This document shows positions 8,529-18,896 of a stretch of 64,000 nt of DNA, one piece after another (the stretch's first letter is position 1; each line of letters opens with the position of its first letter). Under the pieces are notes generated by a model. The model saw nothing but the letters and a program-made list of their open reading frames with translations, did no database searches and had not been told where the DNA came from. The translations under genes and the position numbers were made by a program. Origin of the DNA: Thioclava nitratireducens (lineage in GTDB: Bacteria; Pseudomonadota; Alphaproteobacteria; Rhodobacterales; Rhodobacteraceae). The stretch covers positions 2,144,501 to 2,208,500 of the forward strand of contig NZ_CP019437.1 of NCBI RefSeq assembly GCF_001940525.2, in the 5' to 3' direction.

Positions 8529-11183
8529 ATGCCCAGCCTTAACGAAATCCGCTCCACTTTCCTCAATTACTTCGAGCGCAACGGCCACCGGGTCGTTGAT
8601 AGCTCGCCCCTCGTTCCGCGCAACGACCCGACGCTGATGTTCACCAATTCCGGCATGGTGCAGTTCAAGAACTGCTTCACCGGGGTGGAGAAGCGTGACT
8701 ACAACCGGGCGACGACTGCGCAGAAATGCGTGCGCGCCGGGGGCAAGCATAACGACCTCGACAATGTCGGCTACACTGCGCGCCACCATACCTTCTTCGA
8801 AATGCTGGGGAATTTTTCCTTCGGCGACTATTTCAAGGACGGCGCGATCCCCTTCGCCTGGGAGCTGCTGACCAAGGATTTCGATATTCCGAAAGAAAAG
8901 CTGCTGGTCACGGTTTACCATACCGATGACGAGGCGGCGGAGATGTGGAAGAAAGTCGCGGGTCTGCCGGACGAGCGGATCATCCGCATTCCGACCTCGG
9001 ACAATTTCTGGCAGATGGGCCCGACCGGGCCGTGCGGCCCCTGCACCGAGATTTTCTTCGATCACGGCGATCACATCTGGGGCGGCCCGCCCGGCTCGCC
9101 CGAGGAAGATGGCGACCGCTTCATCGAGATCTGGAACCTCGTTTTCATGCAGAACGAGCAGTTCGAGGACGGCTCGATGCGCGCGCTCGACATGCAGTCG
9201 ATCGACACCGGTATGGGGCTCGAGCGGATCGGTGCGCTGCTGCAGGGTAAGCACGACAATTACGATACCGACCTGATGCGCCACCTGATCGAGGCCTCGG
9301 CCAATGCGACCGATGGCGCGCCGGACGGGCCGGGGAACGTGCATCACCGCGTGATCGCGGATCACCTGCGTTCGACCTCGTTCCTGATCGCGGATGGCGT
9401 GATGCCCTCGGCGGACGGGCGTGGTTACGTCCTGCGCCGGATCATGCGCCGCGCGATGCGTCACGCGCACCTGCTGGGCGCGAAGGATCCGGTGATGCAC
9501 CGTCTTGTCCCCTCGCTGATCCGGGAGATGGGCGCGGCTTACCCCGAGCTTGGCCGGGCGCAGGCACTGATCGAAGAGACCCTTCTGGGCGAGGAAACCC
9601 GCTTCAAGACCACGCTCGATCGCGGGCTCAAGCTGCTCGACGAGGCGCTTCTGGACCTGCCCGAAGGGTCGAAGCTGCCGGGCGAGACCGCGTTCAAACT
9701 CTATGACACGTTTGGCTTCCCGCTCGATCTGACGCAGGACGCTCTGCGCGAGCGGGATCGCGAGGTCGACACCGAAGGGTTCGACTCCGCGATGGAAGAG
9801 CAGAAGGCGAAGGCGCGCGCCAGCTGGTCCGGCACGGGTGAAGCCACCAATGCCGCGATCTGGTTCGATCTGTCCGAGAAACTCGGCGCGACCGAATTCC
9901 TCGGCTATGACACCGAGACTGCCGAGGGGCAGATCACAGCGTTGGTAACGGACGGAGCCGAGATCGACACAGCGACCGGCGAGGTTCAGGTCGTGGTCAA
10001 CCAGACCCCGTTCTACGCTGAAAGCGGCGGCCAGATCGGCGATCGTGGCTGGATCGTGACCGACACAGGTAAAGCCGAGGTTACCGACACCAAGAAAGTC
10101 GCTGGCGTGTTCATCCATTTCGCGCGTGTGACCGAAGGCGAGATTGCGAAGGGGCAGGGCGCGAAGCTGGAAGTCGACCACGCCCGCCGCAGCGCGATCC
10201 GGGCGAACCACTCGGCCACGCACCTGCTGCACGAGGCGCTGCGCCGCACGCTGGGCGATCACGTGGCCCAACGCGGCTCGCTCAATGCCGAGGATCGTCT
10301 GCGCTTCGACTTCTCGCACAACAAGGCGCTCAGCCCGGAGGAAATCGCGAAGATCGAGCGCGAAGTGAATGAATTCATTCGCCAAAATACGCCGGTCGAC
10401 ACGCGGATCATGACGCCGGATGATGCTCGCGACCTGGGCGCGCAGGCGCTGTTTGGCGAGAAGTACGGCGACGAGGTGCGCGTCGTCTCGATGGGCGAAC
10501 TGGCCAATTCCGGCAAAGGTACAACCGGCAATGTCTATTCGCTCGAGCTGTGCGGCGGCACCCATGTGAAGCGCACCGGGGATATCGGTACTTTCGTGCT
10601 GACGAGCGAAGGCGCGTCGTCGTCTGGCGTGCGCCGGATCGAGGCGCTGACCGGCGATATCGCGATGGCCGAACTGCGCCGCCGCGACAAGCTGCTCACC
10701 GAGATCGAAGGGCTGATCAAGACCTCCGAGCAGGATGTGCTCGGGCGTCTGCAGGCGATCCTCGACGAGCGCAAGGCGCAGGCCAACGAGATCGCGCAGC
10801 TGCGTCGCGAACTTGCGATGGGCGGTGGTGCTTCCGGCGGCCCGGACGTAAGTGAAATCAATGGCTTGAAGTTCGTGCCTCAAGTGGTGTCCGGCGTGAC
10901 CGGCAAGGACCTTCCCGGCATCGTGGACGAGTTGAAGGACAAGGTCGGTTCCGGCGTGATCCTCGTCGTCGCGGATGCGGGCGGCAAGGCGGCCGTGGCG
11001 GCTGGCGTGACCAAGGACCTGACCGAGCGTGTGAGCGCGGTCGACCTGGTGAAGGCCGCCGCGCAGGCTCTTGGTGGGAAAGGCGGCGGTGGCCGTCCCG
11101 ATATGGCGCAAGCCGGCGGGGCCGATCCATCGAAAGCCGGGGAGGCCGTTGCGGCCGTGAAAACTTTGTTGGAGGAACTTTGA
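8529..11183 (+). CDS. alaS: alanyl-tRNA synthetase
   Basis: 884 residues, normal for the family. It charges tRNA-Ala. The class II aminoacylation domain is N-terminal ([16 protein letters not shown], then [18 protein letters not shown]). The editing domain has the zinc-binding [10 protein letters not shown] and [13 protein letters not shown] motifs. A C-terminal coiled-coil and oligomerisation domain ends the protein. ATG at 8529 gives the usual [15 protein letters not shown] start. The stop overlaps the ATG of the DUF1330 gene (TGATG). Confidence 0.98.
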   Translation: MPSLNEIRSTFLNYFERNGHRVVDSSPLVPRNDPTLMFTNSGMVQFKNCFTGVEKRDYNRATTAQKCVRAGGKHNDLDNVGYTARHHTFFEMLGNFSFGDYFKDGAIPFAWELLTKDFDIPKEKLLVTVYHTDDEAAEMWKKVAGLPDERIIRIPTSDNFWQMGPTGPCGPCTEIFFDHGDHIWGGPPGSPEEDGDRFIEIWNLVFMQNEQFEDGSMRALDMQSIDTGMGLERIGALLQGKHDNYDTDLMRHLIEASANATDGAPDGPGNVHHRVIADHLRSTSFLIADGVMPSADGRGYVLRRIMRRAMRHAHLLGAKDPVMHRLVPSLIREMGAAYPELGRAQALIEETLLGEETRFKTTLDRGLKLLDEALLDLPEGSKLPGETAFKLYDTFGFPLDLTQDALRERDREVDTEGFDSAMEEQKAKARASWSGTGEATNAAIWFDLSEKLGATEFLGYDTETAEGQITALVTDGAEIDTATGEVQVVVNQTPFYAESGGQIGDRGWIVTDTGKAEVTDTKKVAGVFIHFARVTEGEIAKGQGAKLEVDHARRSAIRANHSATHLLHEALRRTLGDHVAQRGSLNAEDRLRFDFSHNKALSPEEIAKIEREVNEFIRQNTPVDTRIMTPDDARDLGAQALFGEKYGDEVRVVSMGELANSGKGTTGNVYSLELCGGTHVKRTGDIGTFVLTSEGASSSGVRRIEALTGDIAMAELRRRDKLLTEIEGLIKTSEQDVLGRLQAILDERKAQANEIAQLRRELAMGGGASGGPDVSEINGLKFVPQVVSGVTGKDLPGIVDELKDKVGSGVILVVADAGGKAAVAAGVTKDLTERVSAVDLVKAAAQALGGKGGGGRPDMAQAGGADPSKAGEAVAAVKTLLEEL

Positions 11184-11488
11184 TGGCAGGCGCATTCTGG
11201 ATCGCCCATGTAACCGTGAAAGACGCCGAGGCGTATGGCAAATATGCCGAAGGCGCGGGGCCCGCGATCGCGAAACATGGCGGGCGGTTCCTCGCCCGTG
11301 GCGCGCGCTACGTGCAGCTGGAAGGCAATGACCGGGCGCGCAACGTGGTTGCCTGGTTCCCCTCGCTGGAGGCGGCCGAAACCTGCTACCGCTCCGACGA
11401 CTATCAGGCGGCGCTGGCCCATGCCGAAGGCGCGGCCGAACGCGATCTGGTGATCGTCGAGGCGATGGACGACGTCGAGTTCAAGTGA
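11183..11488 (+). CDS. DUF1330 domain protein
   Basis: 101 residues from ATG at 11183, preceded by GGAGG at 11171-11175 inside the end of alaS. The pattern AFWIAHVTVKDAEAYGKYA followed by GGRFLARG matches the DUF1330 ferredoxin-like (dimeric alpha-beta barrel) fold. Its start codon overlaps the alaS stop, so it is translationally coupled to alaS. No function is established for the family; ABM-like fold proteins are often small-molecule enzymes. A terminator follows. Confidence 0.87.
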   Translation: MAGAFWIAHVTVKDAEAYGKYAEGAGPAIAKHGGRFLARGARYVQLEGNDRARNVVAWFPSLEAAETCYRSDDYQAALAHAEGAAERDLVIVEAMDDVEFK

Positions 11489-11519
11489 AGATCGTCGCGT
11501 AAATCGCTGATCAGAAGTC

Positions 11520-11554
11520 CGAAAAGGGGTGGCTGGGGCTGCCCCTTTTCGTTT
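11520..11554 (+). terminator. intrinsic terminator of alaS-DUF1330
   Basis: CGAAAAGGGG and CCCCTTTTCG make a 10-bp stem around a 12-base loop, followed by TTTT. It separates this unit from the cysS leader region. Confidence 0.82.
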
Positions 11555-11576
11555 TCGGGCGCGCCCAATTTTGCTC

Positions 11577-11606
11577 TGGACCTTTGGGCGGGCGGCGGCT
11601 TATCTT
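11577..11606 (+). promoter_or_regulatory. candidate promoter for the cysS leader transcript
   Basis: TGGACC (11577-11582), an 18-base spacer and TATCTT (11601-11606) resemble -35 and -10 boxes. The start point would be near 11613, exactly at the ATG of the short leader ORF. Both boxes are imperfect, so this is an inference. Confidence 0.35.
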
Positions 11607-11612
11607 CTCGCC

Positions 11613-11654
11613 ATGACCACGAAGACCATCATCATCTGCTGCATTATCCGCTGA
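11613..11654 (+). CDS. leader peptide [13 protein letters not shown] (candidate Ile/Cys attenuator)
   Basis: This 13-codon ORF ends 89 bases before cysS. Five of its residues are Ile and two adjacent ones are Cys, so 7 of the last 8 residues before the final Arg are Ile or Cys. The operon it precedes encodes cysteinyl-tRNA synthetase and citramalate synthase, the first enzyme of the threonine-independent isoleucine pathway. The codon content thus matches both downstream products. There is no Shine-Dalgarno site, but a -10-like box six bases before the ATG suggests a leaderless ORF. Ribosome stalling at these codons could control folding of the 89-base spacer. Translation is not proven. Confidence 0.55.
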   Translation: MTTKTIIICCIIR

Positions 11655-11663
11655 CATCGTCAC

Positions 11664-11711
11664 GCGGGCCGGTCTTCTCTTTCCAAAAACGACATGACCT
11701 TGTAAGCCCGC
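11664..11711 (+). promoter_or_regulatory. candidate hairpin in the cysS leader
   Basis: GCGGGC (11664-11669) can pair with GCCCGC (11706-11711), and the inner GGTC (11671-11674) with GACC (11696-11699). The structure starts ten bases after the leader-peptide stop, where a translating ribosome would interfere with it. No T-tract follows, so if it regulates, it may act on cysS translation or Rho access and not as an intrinsic terminator. Confidence 0.35.
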
Positions 11712-11743
11712 CGGCAGGTGCCGCCGACCCTTTGCGAGGACTT

Positions 11744-13144
11744 ATGACCCAGATCCGTTTGCGCAATTCCCTGACCCGGAAGGTCGAGGATTTCCATCCC
11801 ATCGATGCGAAGAACGTGCGGATGTATCTCTGCGGGCCGACCGTTTACGACCGCGCCCATCTCGGCAACGCGCGGCCCGTGGTGGTGTTCGACGTGCTCT
11901 ACCGGCTGCTGCGCCACGTCTACGGGCCGGAACACGTCACCTATGTGCGCAATTTCACGGATGTCGATGACAAGATCAACGCGACGGCGCTGGCGCGGAA
12001 GGAAGCCGGGGCCGAAGGGTCGCTCGAAGAGCTGATCCGCGCGCGGACCGAGGAGACCATCGGCTGGTATCATGCCGACATGGATGCGCTCGGCGCCTTG
12101 CGCCCCGATCAGGAACCGCGCGCGACGGATTATATCGGCGCGATGATCGCGATGATCGAAAAGCTGATCGAAGACGGTCACGCCTATGCCGCCGAGGGGC
12201 ATGTGCTGTTCCGGGTGCGCAGCTACAAGGACTATGGCGCGCTGTCGGGGCGGACGGTCGACGACATGATGGCGGGCGCGCGGGTCGAGGTCGCGCCCTT
12301 CAAGGAAGACCCGATGGATTTCGTGCTCTGGAAACCCTCCGACGAGGGGCTGCCGGGCTGGGAGAGCCCGTGGGGCAGGGGCCGTCCGGGCTGGCATATC
12401 GAATGCTCGGCCATGTCTTACGAGCTGCTGGGTGCGTCTTTCGACATCCATGGCGGCGGCATCGACCTGCAATTCCCGCACCACGAGAACGAGATCGCGC
12501 AAAGCTGCTGCGCGCATCCCGAGGGCTCTTTCGCGAACTACTGGCTGCATAACGAGATGCTACAGGTCGAGGGCAAGAAGATGTCCAAGAGCTTGGGCAA
12601 TTTCTTCACCGTGCGCGATCTGCTCGACGGCCATGACGGCGAGAAGGGCATTCCCGGCGAGGTGATCCGGTTTGTGTTCCTGCAGACGCATTATACGAAG
12701 CCGATGGACTGGACGGCGGAGAAGGCGCGGACGGCGGCTGCGACCCTGCGCAAGTGGCGGACAACTGTTGATGGGGTCACACCTTCACCCGAGGCGGCGC
12801 CGGAAGTGATCGCTGCGCTCGCCGACGATCTTAACACGGCGGGTGCCATCGCGGCGCTGCATAAAATCGACGATCCAGCAGTTCTGAAGGCTTCCGCTGC
12901 GATGCTCGGCCTGCTTGACGATGGGATGGGCGATTGGGTCGCGGCACCGGAGGCCGATCTCTCGGGGCTCGCCGACAAGCTCGTTGCTTTGCGTGCTAAT
13001 GCGATGGAAACCAAGGACTTCGCGCCGGTCGATGCAATGAAACAGGCGCTCGTCGCGGCAGGTGTCGAGGTGCGCATGTCGAAGGCCGGGGTGGAATTGC
13101 TGCCCGGATCCGATTTCGACCCCGCCAAGCTGGAGGGTCTGTGA
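11744..13144 (+). CDS. cysS: cysteinyl-tRNA synthetase
   Basis: 466 residues. It attaches cysteine to tRNA-Cys. YLCGPTVYD holds the first zinc cysteine, and HLGNARP is the HIGH-type motif. [10 protein letters not shown] and [10 protein letters not shown] supply the other zinc ligands, and [10 protein letters not shown] is the KMSKS loop. ATG at 11744 follows GAGGA. The stop overlaps an ATG (TGATG) that opens a 58-codon frame reaching the cimA start, so cysS and cimA look co-transcribed. The Ile/Cys leader ORF lies upstream. Confidence 0.97.
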   Translation: MTQIRLRNSLTRKVEDFHPIDAKNVRMYLCGPTVYDRAHLGNARPVVVFDVLYRLLRHVYGPEHVTYVRNFTDVDDKINATALARKEAGAEGSLEELIRARTEETIGWYHADMDALGALRPDQEPRATDYIGAMIAMIEKLIEDGHAYAAEGHVLFRVRSYKDYGALSGRTVDDMMAGARVEVAPFKEDPMDFVLWKPSDEGLPGWESPWGRGRPGWHIECSAMSYELLGASFDIHGGGIDLQFPHHENEIAQSCCAHPEGSFANYWLHNEMLQVEGKKMSKSLGNFFTVRDLLDGHDGEKGIPGEVIRFVFLQTHYTKPMDWTAEKARTAAATLRKWRTTVDGVTPSPEAAPEVIAALADDLNTAGAIAALHKIDDPAVLKASAAMLGLLDDGMGDWVAAPEADLSGLADKLVALRANAMETKDFAPVDAMKQALVAAGVEVRMSKAGVELLPGSDFDPAKLEGL

Positions 13145-13320
13145 TGGCTTACGCAACGCAGGTTTGCCCCCGGCCCGAGGGTGGGGGCATCTTCGCCCCC
13201 GCCCTGGGGGGCGGGTCGGGGGCGAACCGGATCGCAAGCGATCCGGTGGTTCTTGGACCCTTAGGGCGCGGCCCGACGTGCCGCTTGGCGGAACGTAACC
13301 TCGACGGAGGCAACCAATGA
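13144..13320 (+). CDS. 58-codon open frame bridging cysS and cimA (doubtful gene)
   Basis: It begins in the TGATG overlap with cysS and ends in an ATGA overlap with cimA. The product would be Gly/Pro/Ala-rich and low in complexity, with no known family. It also contains the 22-base inverted repeat at 13226-13247. It may be chance in GC-rich DNA. If read, it would carry ribosomes from cysS to cimA and keep the operon coupled. Confidence 0.2.
   Translation: MAYATQVCPRPEGGGIFAPALGGGSGANRIASDPVVLGPLGRGPTCRLAERNLDGGNQ
13226..13247. repeat. intergenic inverted repeat (REP-like hairpin)
   Basis: ACCGGATCG, loop CAAG, CGATCCGGT form a perfect 9-bp stem in a G/C-block stretch between cysS and cimA. 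Such hairpins are scattered in Rhodobacterales intergenic DNA. A related GC-rich hairpin is at 63187-63201. Confidence 0.6.
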
Positions 13321-14939
13321 CCAAACAACGCCTCTATCTCTACGACACGACGCTCCGCGATGGGCAGCAATCGGCGGGCGTCCAGTTCTCGGTGCCTGAG
13401 AAGATCGAGATCGCCAAGGCGCTCGACGCAATCGGCATCGACTATATCGAAGGCGGCTGGCCCGGGGCGAACCCGACCGACAGCGATTTCTTCGAAGCGC
13501 GGCCCGAGACGCGGGCGACCTTCACGGCTTTCGGGATGACCAAGCGGGCAGGGCGCTCGGCCGCGAATGACGACGTTCTCGCGGGCGTGATGAACGCGAA
13601 TACGCCCGCCGTCTGCCTCGTCGGCAAGACGCATGACTACCACGTCACCACCGCGCTCGGGATCACGCTGGAGGAGAACCTAGAGAATATCCGCGCCTCG
13701 GTCGCGCATATGGTGGCGCAAGGTCGCGAGGCGCTGTTCGATGCGGAGCATTTCTTCGACGGCTACAAGGCGAACCCGGGCTATGCGCTGGAGTGCTGCC
13801 GTGCGGCCTTTGAGGCGGGCGCGCGCTGGATCGTGCTTTGCGACACCAATGGCGGCACGCTGCCGGGCGAGATCGGCAAGATCGTCGAGGCGGTGATCGC
13901 GGCGGGCATTCCCGGCGACCGTCTCGGCATCCATTGCCATGACGATACCGGCAACGCCGCGGCGGGCAGTCTCGCCGCGGTCGAGGCCGGTGCGCGCCAG
14001 ATCCAAGGCACGCTCAACGGTCTGGGCGAGCGCTGCGGCAACGCGAACCTGATCACGCTGATCCCGACGCTGCTCTTGAAAGAGCCTTACGCGTCGACGC
14101 TCGACACTGGCATCAGCCATGAGAGCCTGCGCGGGATCACCAAGCTCTCGCGCAAGCTCGACGATATCCTGAACCGGGTGCCGCTGCGCTCGGCGCCCTA
14201 TGTGGGCGCCTCGGCCTTTACTCATAAGGCTGGTCTGCACGCTTCGGCGATCCTCAAAAATCCAGACACTTACGAGCATATCGATCCGGCTGTGGTGGGG
14301 AATACGCGGCTGATCCCGATGTCCAACCAGGCCGGCCAATCGAACCTGCGCGCGCGGCTCAAGGGGATGGGGATCGAGGTCGAAAAGGACGATCCGCGCC
14401 TCGCGCGTATCCTCGATCTGATCAAGGAACGTGAGGATCAGGGCTATGCCTATGACGGCGCTCAGGCGAGTTTCGAGCTGCTCGCGCGTGCCGAACTGGG
14501 GCAGCTGCCGAATTTCTTCGAGGTGAAGCGCTACAAGGTCACTGTGGAGCGTCGGAAGAACCGCTACGACAAGATGGTTTCTATTTCGGAAGCCGTCGTG
14601 GTGGTCAAGGTCGGCGGCAAGAAGATGCTCTCGGTCTCGGAAAGTATGGACGAGCAGGGCCATGACCGCGGCCCGGTGAACGCACTCTCGAAAGCCCTGT
14701 CGAAGGATCTGGGCCCCTATCAGAACCTCATCGACGACATGAAACTGGTCGATTTCCGGGTCCGTATCACCCAAGGCGGCACCGAGGCCGTGACCCGCGT
14801 CATCATCGACAGCGAAGACGGCGCAGGCCAGCGCTGGTCCACCGTGGGCGTGTCGCCGAACATAGTCGACGCGAGTTTCGAGGCGCTCCTCGACGCGATG
14901 ATCTGGAAACTGCTGCGCGACGGGGCGCATCCGGCATGA
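13317..14939 (+). CDS. cimA: (R)-citramalate synthase
   Basis: 540 residues. It condenses pyruvate and acetyl-CoA to citramalate, the entry to isoleucine synthesis that bypasses threonine. The HMGL-like TIM barrel starts YDTTLRDGQQSAGVQFS. Metal-binding HCHDDTGNA and the glycine-rich NGLGERCGNANL follow. The C-terminal LeuA-type allosteric domain (about residues 400-540) would bind the feedback inhibitor. The length and the GGWPGANPTD pattern separate it from LeuA. ATG at 13317 follows GACGGAGG. It overlaps the next gene by four bases (ATGA). Confidence 0.93.
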   Translation: MTKQRLYLYDTTLRDGQQSAGVQFSVPEKIEIAKALDAIGIDYIEGGWPGANPTDSDFFEARPETRATFTAFGMTKRAGRSAANDDVLAGVMNANTPAVCLVGKTHDYHVTTALGITLEENLENIRASVAHMVAQGREALFDAEHFFDGYKANPGYALECCRAAFEAGARWIVLCDTNGGTLPGEIGKIVEAVIAAGIPGDRLGIHCHDDTGNAAAGSLAAVEAGARQIQGTLNGLGERCGNANLITLIPTLLLKEPYASTLDTGISHESLRGITKLSRKLDDILNRVPLRSAPYVGASAFTHKAGLHASAILKNPDTYEHIDPAVVGNTRLIPMSNQAGQSNLRARLKGMGIEVEKDDPRLARILDLIKEREDQGYAYDGAQASFELLARAELGQLPNFFEVKRYKVTVERRKNRYDKMVSISEAVVVVKVGGKKMLSVSESMDEQGHDRGPVNALSKALSKDLGPYQNLIDDMKLVDFRVRITQGGTEAVTRVIIDSEDGAGQRWSTVGVSPNIVDASFEALLDAMIWKLLRDGAHPA

Positions 14940-15700
14940 GCGATCTGGCCGCCTCCCTGCAAGCGTCAGCCGAGGCCGTGCGCCAGGGCGATCCCGATCG
15001 CTTCGCCGCGACGATGGCCGCGCCCGCCGAACTGCGCGACCGCCTCTGGCCGCTCTACGCCGCCAATCTCGAGATCGCGCGCGCGCCCTGGGCTTCGTCA
15101 GAGCCGATGGTCGCCGAGATGCGACTGCAATGGTGGGTCGATGCCCTCGAGGCGCTGTCCGAAGAGCGGGAGCCCCCGCACGAGATCGGCCCCGCGCTGG
15201 TGTCGGTCGCAGCGCCCGCCCGCCATCTGATTGCTGCCGCCGAGGCTCGACGCGCCGACTGTTGGCCCGAACCTTTCGACGATATTTCAAGCCTTTGGGC
15301 CTATCTCGACCAGACCGCCGGAGCGCTGTACTGGGCCGCTGCCGAGGCGCTCGGCGCGCCGAATGAGGCCGAGATCGCGGTGCGCAGTTTCGGCGCGGGC
15401 GCCGGGTTGGCGGCGCTTCTGCAGGCATGGTCCGACCTGGCTGCGCGCGGTCGTCCGCCACTCGCTGCGCCCGACGCTGCGACCTTGCGCCAGCTCGCGG
15501 CCGAGGGGCAGGCGCGCCTCGAGCCCGCGCGCAAGCTGCGGCTCGGCGCCGCCAAGGCCGCGCTTCTACCGGGATGGCAGGCGAGAGCCGTCCTCGCGCG
15601 CGCGCACGGCTCAGATGACCCGCTCGCGCCGGGCGCATTGGTGCTGTCGGAATTCCGGCGTCGCTCGGGCCTTCTGCGCGCCGCCTTGCTTGGTGTCTGA
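14936..15700 (+). CDS. squalene/phytoene synthase-family protein
   Basis: 254 residues, shorter than true phytoene synthases. The fold is recognisable from RLWPLYAANLEIARAPW, MRLQWWVDALE and YLDQTAGALYWAAAEALG. The usual double DxxxD prenyl-diphosphate motifs are weak or absent (QWWVDALE is the only remnant). It resembles the NDUFAF6-like branch, which in mitochondria helps complex I assembly, more than carotenoid enzymes. It is translationally coupled to cimA. The function is uncertain. Confidence 0.72.
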   Translation: MSDLAASLQASAEAVRQGDPDRFAATMAAPAELRDRLWPLYAANLEIARAPWASSEPMVAEMRLQWWVDALEALSEEREPPHEIGPALVSVAAPARHLIAAAEARRADCWPEPFDDISSLWAYLDQTAGALYWAAAEALGAPNEAEIAVRSFGAGAGLAALLQAWSDLAARGRPPLAAPDAATLRQLAAEGQARLEPARKLRLGAAKAALLPGWQARAVLARAHGSDDPLAPGALVLSEFRRRSGLLRAALLGV

Positions 15701-15825
15701 GCGCGTCTGCATCGTAGAGCGCAGGAAATTTTCCGAAGTTAGAGGAATCTTCAACTCTTCGCCGGATGGTGACCGCGATTGCCCCGATCTGTCGGGTCGC
15801 TTCCGCAGTTCGCCGGAGGACGTTG

Positions 15826-18800
15826 ATGCGCTTTTTCGACAATCTCAAACTCGGATTGAAGTTACCGCTGATGCTGGTGGCGATCGCAATGGTCGCACTG
15901 ACGATCATGGGAATTTCTGCCTATCGCACCGCGCATGGGTTGCTGGAAAGCGAGGGGAGGCAGCGTCTCGGGCGGACGCTCGAGGCGCGCGCGGCGCTGG
16001 TGGAAGACTGGGCGCAGCGGCTTGCTTCCAACACGCGCACGATCTCGGCCAATCCCGACACGGCCCGGGCGCTTTACGAGTTCACAAGAAGCGTTGACAA
16101 CCTCGACTCCGCGGCGATCGATAGTTTGAGAAACGGGACGGCCGAGGCCGGCGCGTCCGCGGGCGAAGTGAGCGGCCCTCTGCGGGACTACCGCCTGCTG
16201 CAGGACCGCTATGGCCCTGTGATCGAACAGATTTTTGCTGAGCATGGATTGGACGATCTTTATCTGGTCGATCGCGACGGTCGCATCGTCTTCGCGGTTC
16301 GTGATCACGCCGCGATCGGCCACCCCCTCAGGGACGAGCCCGCCGGCCTGAAGGAGGCCGCGACAAAGGCTTTGGACTGGTTGAACGCGCCGCGGCGCAT
16401 GGTGTCGGCAAGCACCGTCGCCGTGCCTCCGCCGCATTTCAACGCCGGCGAGGGGCGGTTTTTCGCAGCGCGCCCCGTGCGCAGCGGCACCGGCCTCAAC
16501 CTCGGAGCGGTGGTCTTGCAAAAGCCCATGACACAGCTTGGGCAGATCATGGCCAACCCGCGCGGCATGGGCGAGACCGGGGAGGGGTTCCTGATCGATG
16601 CGGAAGGTCGGCTGATGAGCGACCTTCGCTTTCCTGACGCCGCACCGAAGCCGGGGGAGGCTTTGCCCGAGGCCACCTTGAATGCCGTGAAACAGGGGCA
16701 GGATGAAGTGACTTCGCTTTCGGGACACCCGGCAATCGAACGAACATTGGCGCTCACCCTGTTCGATGAAGCCTATTGGGCGGTCGTGGAACAGGACAGG
16801 GCAGAGCTTTTCGCGCCAGCTACGTCGCTCGCCCGCTCGATGCTTTTCAATGCGTCCTGGCTCATCCTTCTGCTTGCGGCGCTGTCGACCTGGATGGCGC
16901 GATCCGTCTCCAATCCCCTTAAAGGACTTGAGAAGTCCATCCGCAAGATTAGCGAAGGGGATTACACCGGTGAGATCGTGCAGACCCGTCGCGGCGACGA
17001 GGTCGGCGCGATCACCTCGGCGCTGAGCAACCTGCGCAATGAGCTCGATCGTGCCGAAGCCATCCAGCGCGAGGCGACCCGACAAGGCGCAGCCTTTGCG
17101 AATGCCTCCGCCGCGCTGATGATCGTCGATCAGGATTTCCGCATCACGCATGTCAACCGAGCGCTGGTAGAACTGGTCGCATCCCGGATCAAGGAGTTTC
17201 GCGTCGTCAGTCCCGACCTTGATCCCGACGGTCTCGTTGGCCGGTCGATGGACGACTTCCATGCGGAGCGGCATCACGCGCGTGCGCTGCTCGATGATCC
17301 CGGCAAATTGCCGCTTCATGTCGATATCAAGGTCGGTGATGGCCGTTTCGGAGTCGACGTCACCAACTTTGTCGATGCCGACGGCAATCAGGCCGGTTTT
17401 GTCGTCGAATGGCAGGATGTCACCGAGCGTCGCATGAAGGATGCGCTCGTTTCGGCCATCGAGCGTGGCCAACTCGTTTGCGAAGCGGACCCTGCGGGCC
17501 TGGTGACGCGAATGAACGCAAATATGCAGACGCTCCTTGGAGCGCAGGCGCAAAACCTGACAGGGCAGCCGCTGAAGGAATGGCTGAGCCCTATCGATGG
17601 CAGCGATCCTTGGCCCACGGTCGCCGCCGGGCAGTCCGTGACCGCCCGCTTCACGATGCGCGCCCCGGAGGGAGATGCCTACCTGCTCGACGGCACGCTG
17701 AATGGGATCTCGGACAAAGCCGGTCGCTTGATGAAGATTTTTCTCATGGCGAATGACGTGACTGCGGCAGAGACCGCTCTCACCGCCGCGCAGAACCGCA
17801 ACCTTGCAATGCTGGAGGCGCAGAAATCCGTGGTCGAGTCCTTGCAGGTCGGCCTTGCCGCCCTCTCGCGGGGCGACCTGAGCCTGACTCTCGACATGGA
17901 GTTCACCGAGGAATACGAGGCGCTGCGCAATGACTTCAATGATGCAGCGCGAAATCTCGCTGCAGCAATCGAAACCGTGATAGACAACGCGGCGGCTATC
18001 GATACCGAGGCCCGTGAGATCGCGTCGGCTTCTGACGATCTCAGTCGCAGAACCGAACAACAGGCCGCCACGCTCGAAGAAACGGCTGCCGCGCTCGATG
18101 AATTGTCATCGTCTGTCACAACCTCGGCGCAAGGGGTGGCCGAAACGGATCGCGTGGTCTCCGAGGCCCGTAATAGCGCCGAGACATCGGGCGAAGTGGT
18201 GAAACAGGCAATTCAAGCTATGGGCGAGATCGAAACCAGCTCGCTTCAGATTTCCAAAATCATCGGCGTGATCGACGAAATCGCGTTCCAGACCAACCTT
18301 CTCGCACTTAATGCCGGCGTCGAAGCTGCGCGCGCGGGTGAAGCGGGGCGCGGCTTCGCCGTCGTCGCCTCAGAGGTGCGTGCCCTCGCGCAGCGCTCTT
18401 CGGAGGCCGCTCGCGAGATCGATGCCCTGATCACCGCGTCGAGCGAACAGGTTACGCGCGGCGTCGGCCTCGTCCATGAAACCGGTCGCGCCCTCGAGGG
18501 TATTCTCGGCGCGGTGATGAACATTTCAACGCGCGTTTCAGAAATAGCGGGCGGCGCGCGTGAACAGGCGGAAGGACTCAAGGAGATCAATACTGCGGTC
18601 AATCAGCTCGACCAGGTGACCCAACAAAACGCTGCAATGTTCGAAGAAACCACAGCGGCGAGCCACGCCTTGACCACAAACGCGACTTCACTGCGCGACA
18701 TCACAGCGCAATTTACAGTCAATACGCAGTCACTCTCGCCGCCTGCGCGCGAGCGCTCCGAGTTGTCGCAAGTAACATCGAACGAAAAAGACGGGAACGT

Positions 18801-18876
18801 CGAGCTTTCGCGCGCGGTCGGCGACACGACGCCGCGCGCCGCCAGCTTTGCAGCCGAAGACTGGGAAGAATTTTGA
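15826..18876 (+). CDS. methyl-accepting chemotaxis protein with PAS domains
   Basis: 1016 residues from ATG at 15826, with GGAGGA five bases upstream. Membrane helix 1 lies at about residues 13-33 and helix 2 at about 338-360, enclosing a large periplasmic sensor domain. HAMP follows ([19 protein letters not shown]), then two PAS-like regions. The signalling domain has the conserved tip [21 protein letters not shown]. The protein ends DWEEF, which fits the xWxxF tether that binds CheR or CheB. It is the first gene of mcp-cheB-cheD and the receptor most likely served by the neighbouring Che proteins. Confidence 0.94.
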   Translation: MRFFDNLKLGLKLPLMLVAIAMVALTIMGISAYRTAHGLLESEGRQRLGRTLEARAALVEDWAQRLASNTRTISANPDTARALYEFTRSVDNLDSAAIDSLRNGTAEAGASAGEVSGPLRDYRLLQDRYGPVIEQIFAEHGLDDLYLVDRDGRIVFAVRDHAAIGHPLRDEPAGLKEAATKALDWLNAPRRMVSASTVAVPPPHFNAGEGRFFAARPVRSGTGLNLGAVVLQKPMTQLGQIMANPRGMGETGEGFLIDAEGRLMSDLRFPDAAPKPGEALPEATLNAVKQGQDEVTSLSGHPAIERTLALTLFDEAYWAVVEQDRAELFAPATSLARSMLFNASWLILLLAALSTWMARSVSNPLKGLEKSIRKISEGDYTGEIVQTRRGDEVGAITSALSNLRNELDRAEAIQREATRQGAAFANASAALMIVDQDFRITHVNRALVELVASRIKEFRVVSPDLDPDGLVGRSMDDFHAERHHARALLDDPGKLPLHVDIKVGDGRFGVDVTNFVDADGNQAGFVVEWQDVTERRMKDALVSAIERGQLVCEADPAGLVTRMNANMQTLLGAQAQNLTGQPLKEWLSPIDGSDPWPTVAAGQSVTARFTMRAPEGDAYLLDGTLNGISDKAGRLMKIFLMANDVTAAETALTAAQNRNLAMLEAQKSVVESLQVGLAALSRGDLSLTLDMEFTEEYEALRNDFNDAARNLAAAIETVIDNAAAIDTEAREIASASDDLSRRTEQQAATLEETAAALDELSSSVTTSAQGVAETDRVVSEARNSAETSGEVVKQAIQAMGEIETSSLQISKIIGVIDEIAFQTNLLALNAGVEAARAGEAGRGFAVVASEVRALAQRSSEAAREIDALITASSEQVTRGVGLVHETGRALEGILGAVMNISTRVSEIAGGAREQAEGLKEINTAVNQLDQVTQQNAAMFEETTAASHALTTNATSLRDITAQFTVNTQSLSPPARERSELSQVTSNEKDGNVELSRAVGDTTPRAASFAAEDWEEF

Positions 18877-18896
18877 GTTCGCGCGAAGGAAAACTG

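Noticed and set aside
8208..11195. 995-codon open frame on the minus strand opposite alaS
   Set aside because: It is the antisense shadow of alaS in GC-rich DNA. Its translation is rich in His/Arg/Gly/Ala with no known domain, and alaS is unmistakable.
13160..13250. CRISPR or riboswitch in the G/C-block region between cysS and cimA
   Set aside because: There is one hairpin, no regularly spaced repeats, and no resemblance to a known riboswitch; it fits the common Rhodobacterales intergenic repeats.
14936..15700. Carotenoid phytoene synthase (CrtB)
   Set aside because: The protein is short, the prenyl-diphosphate-binding Asp motifs are not clear, and no other carotenoid genes are present; kept as family-level only.
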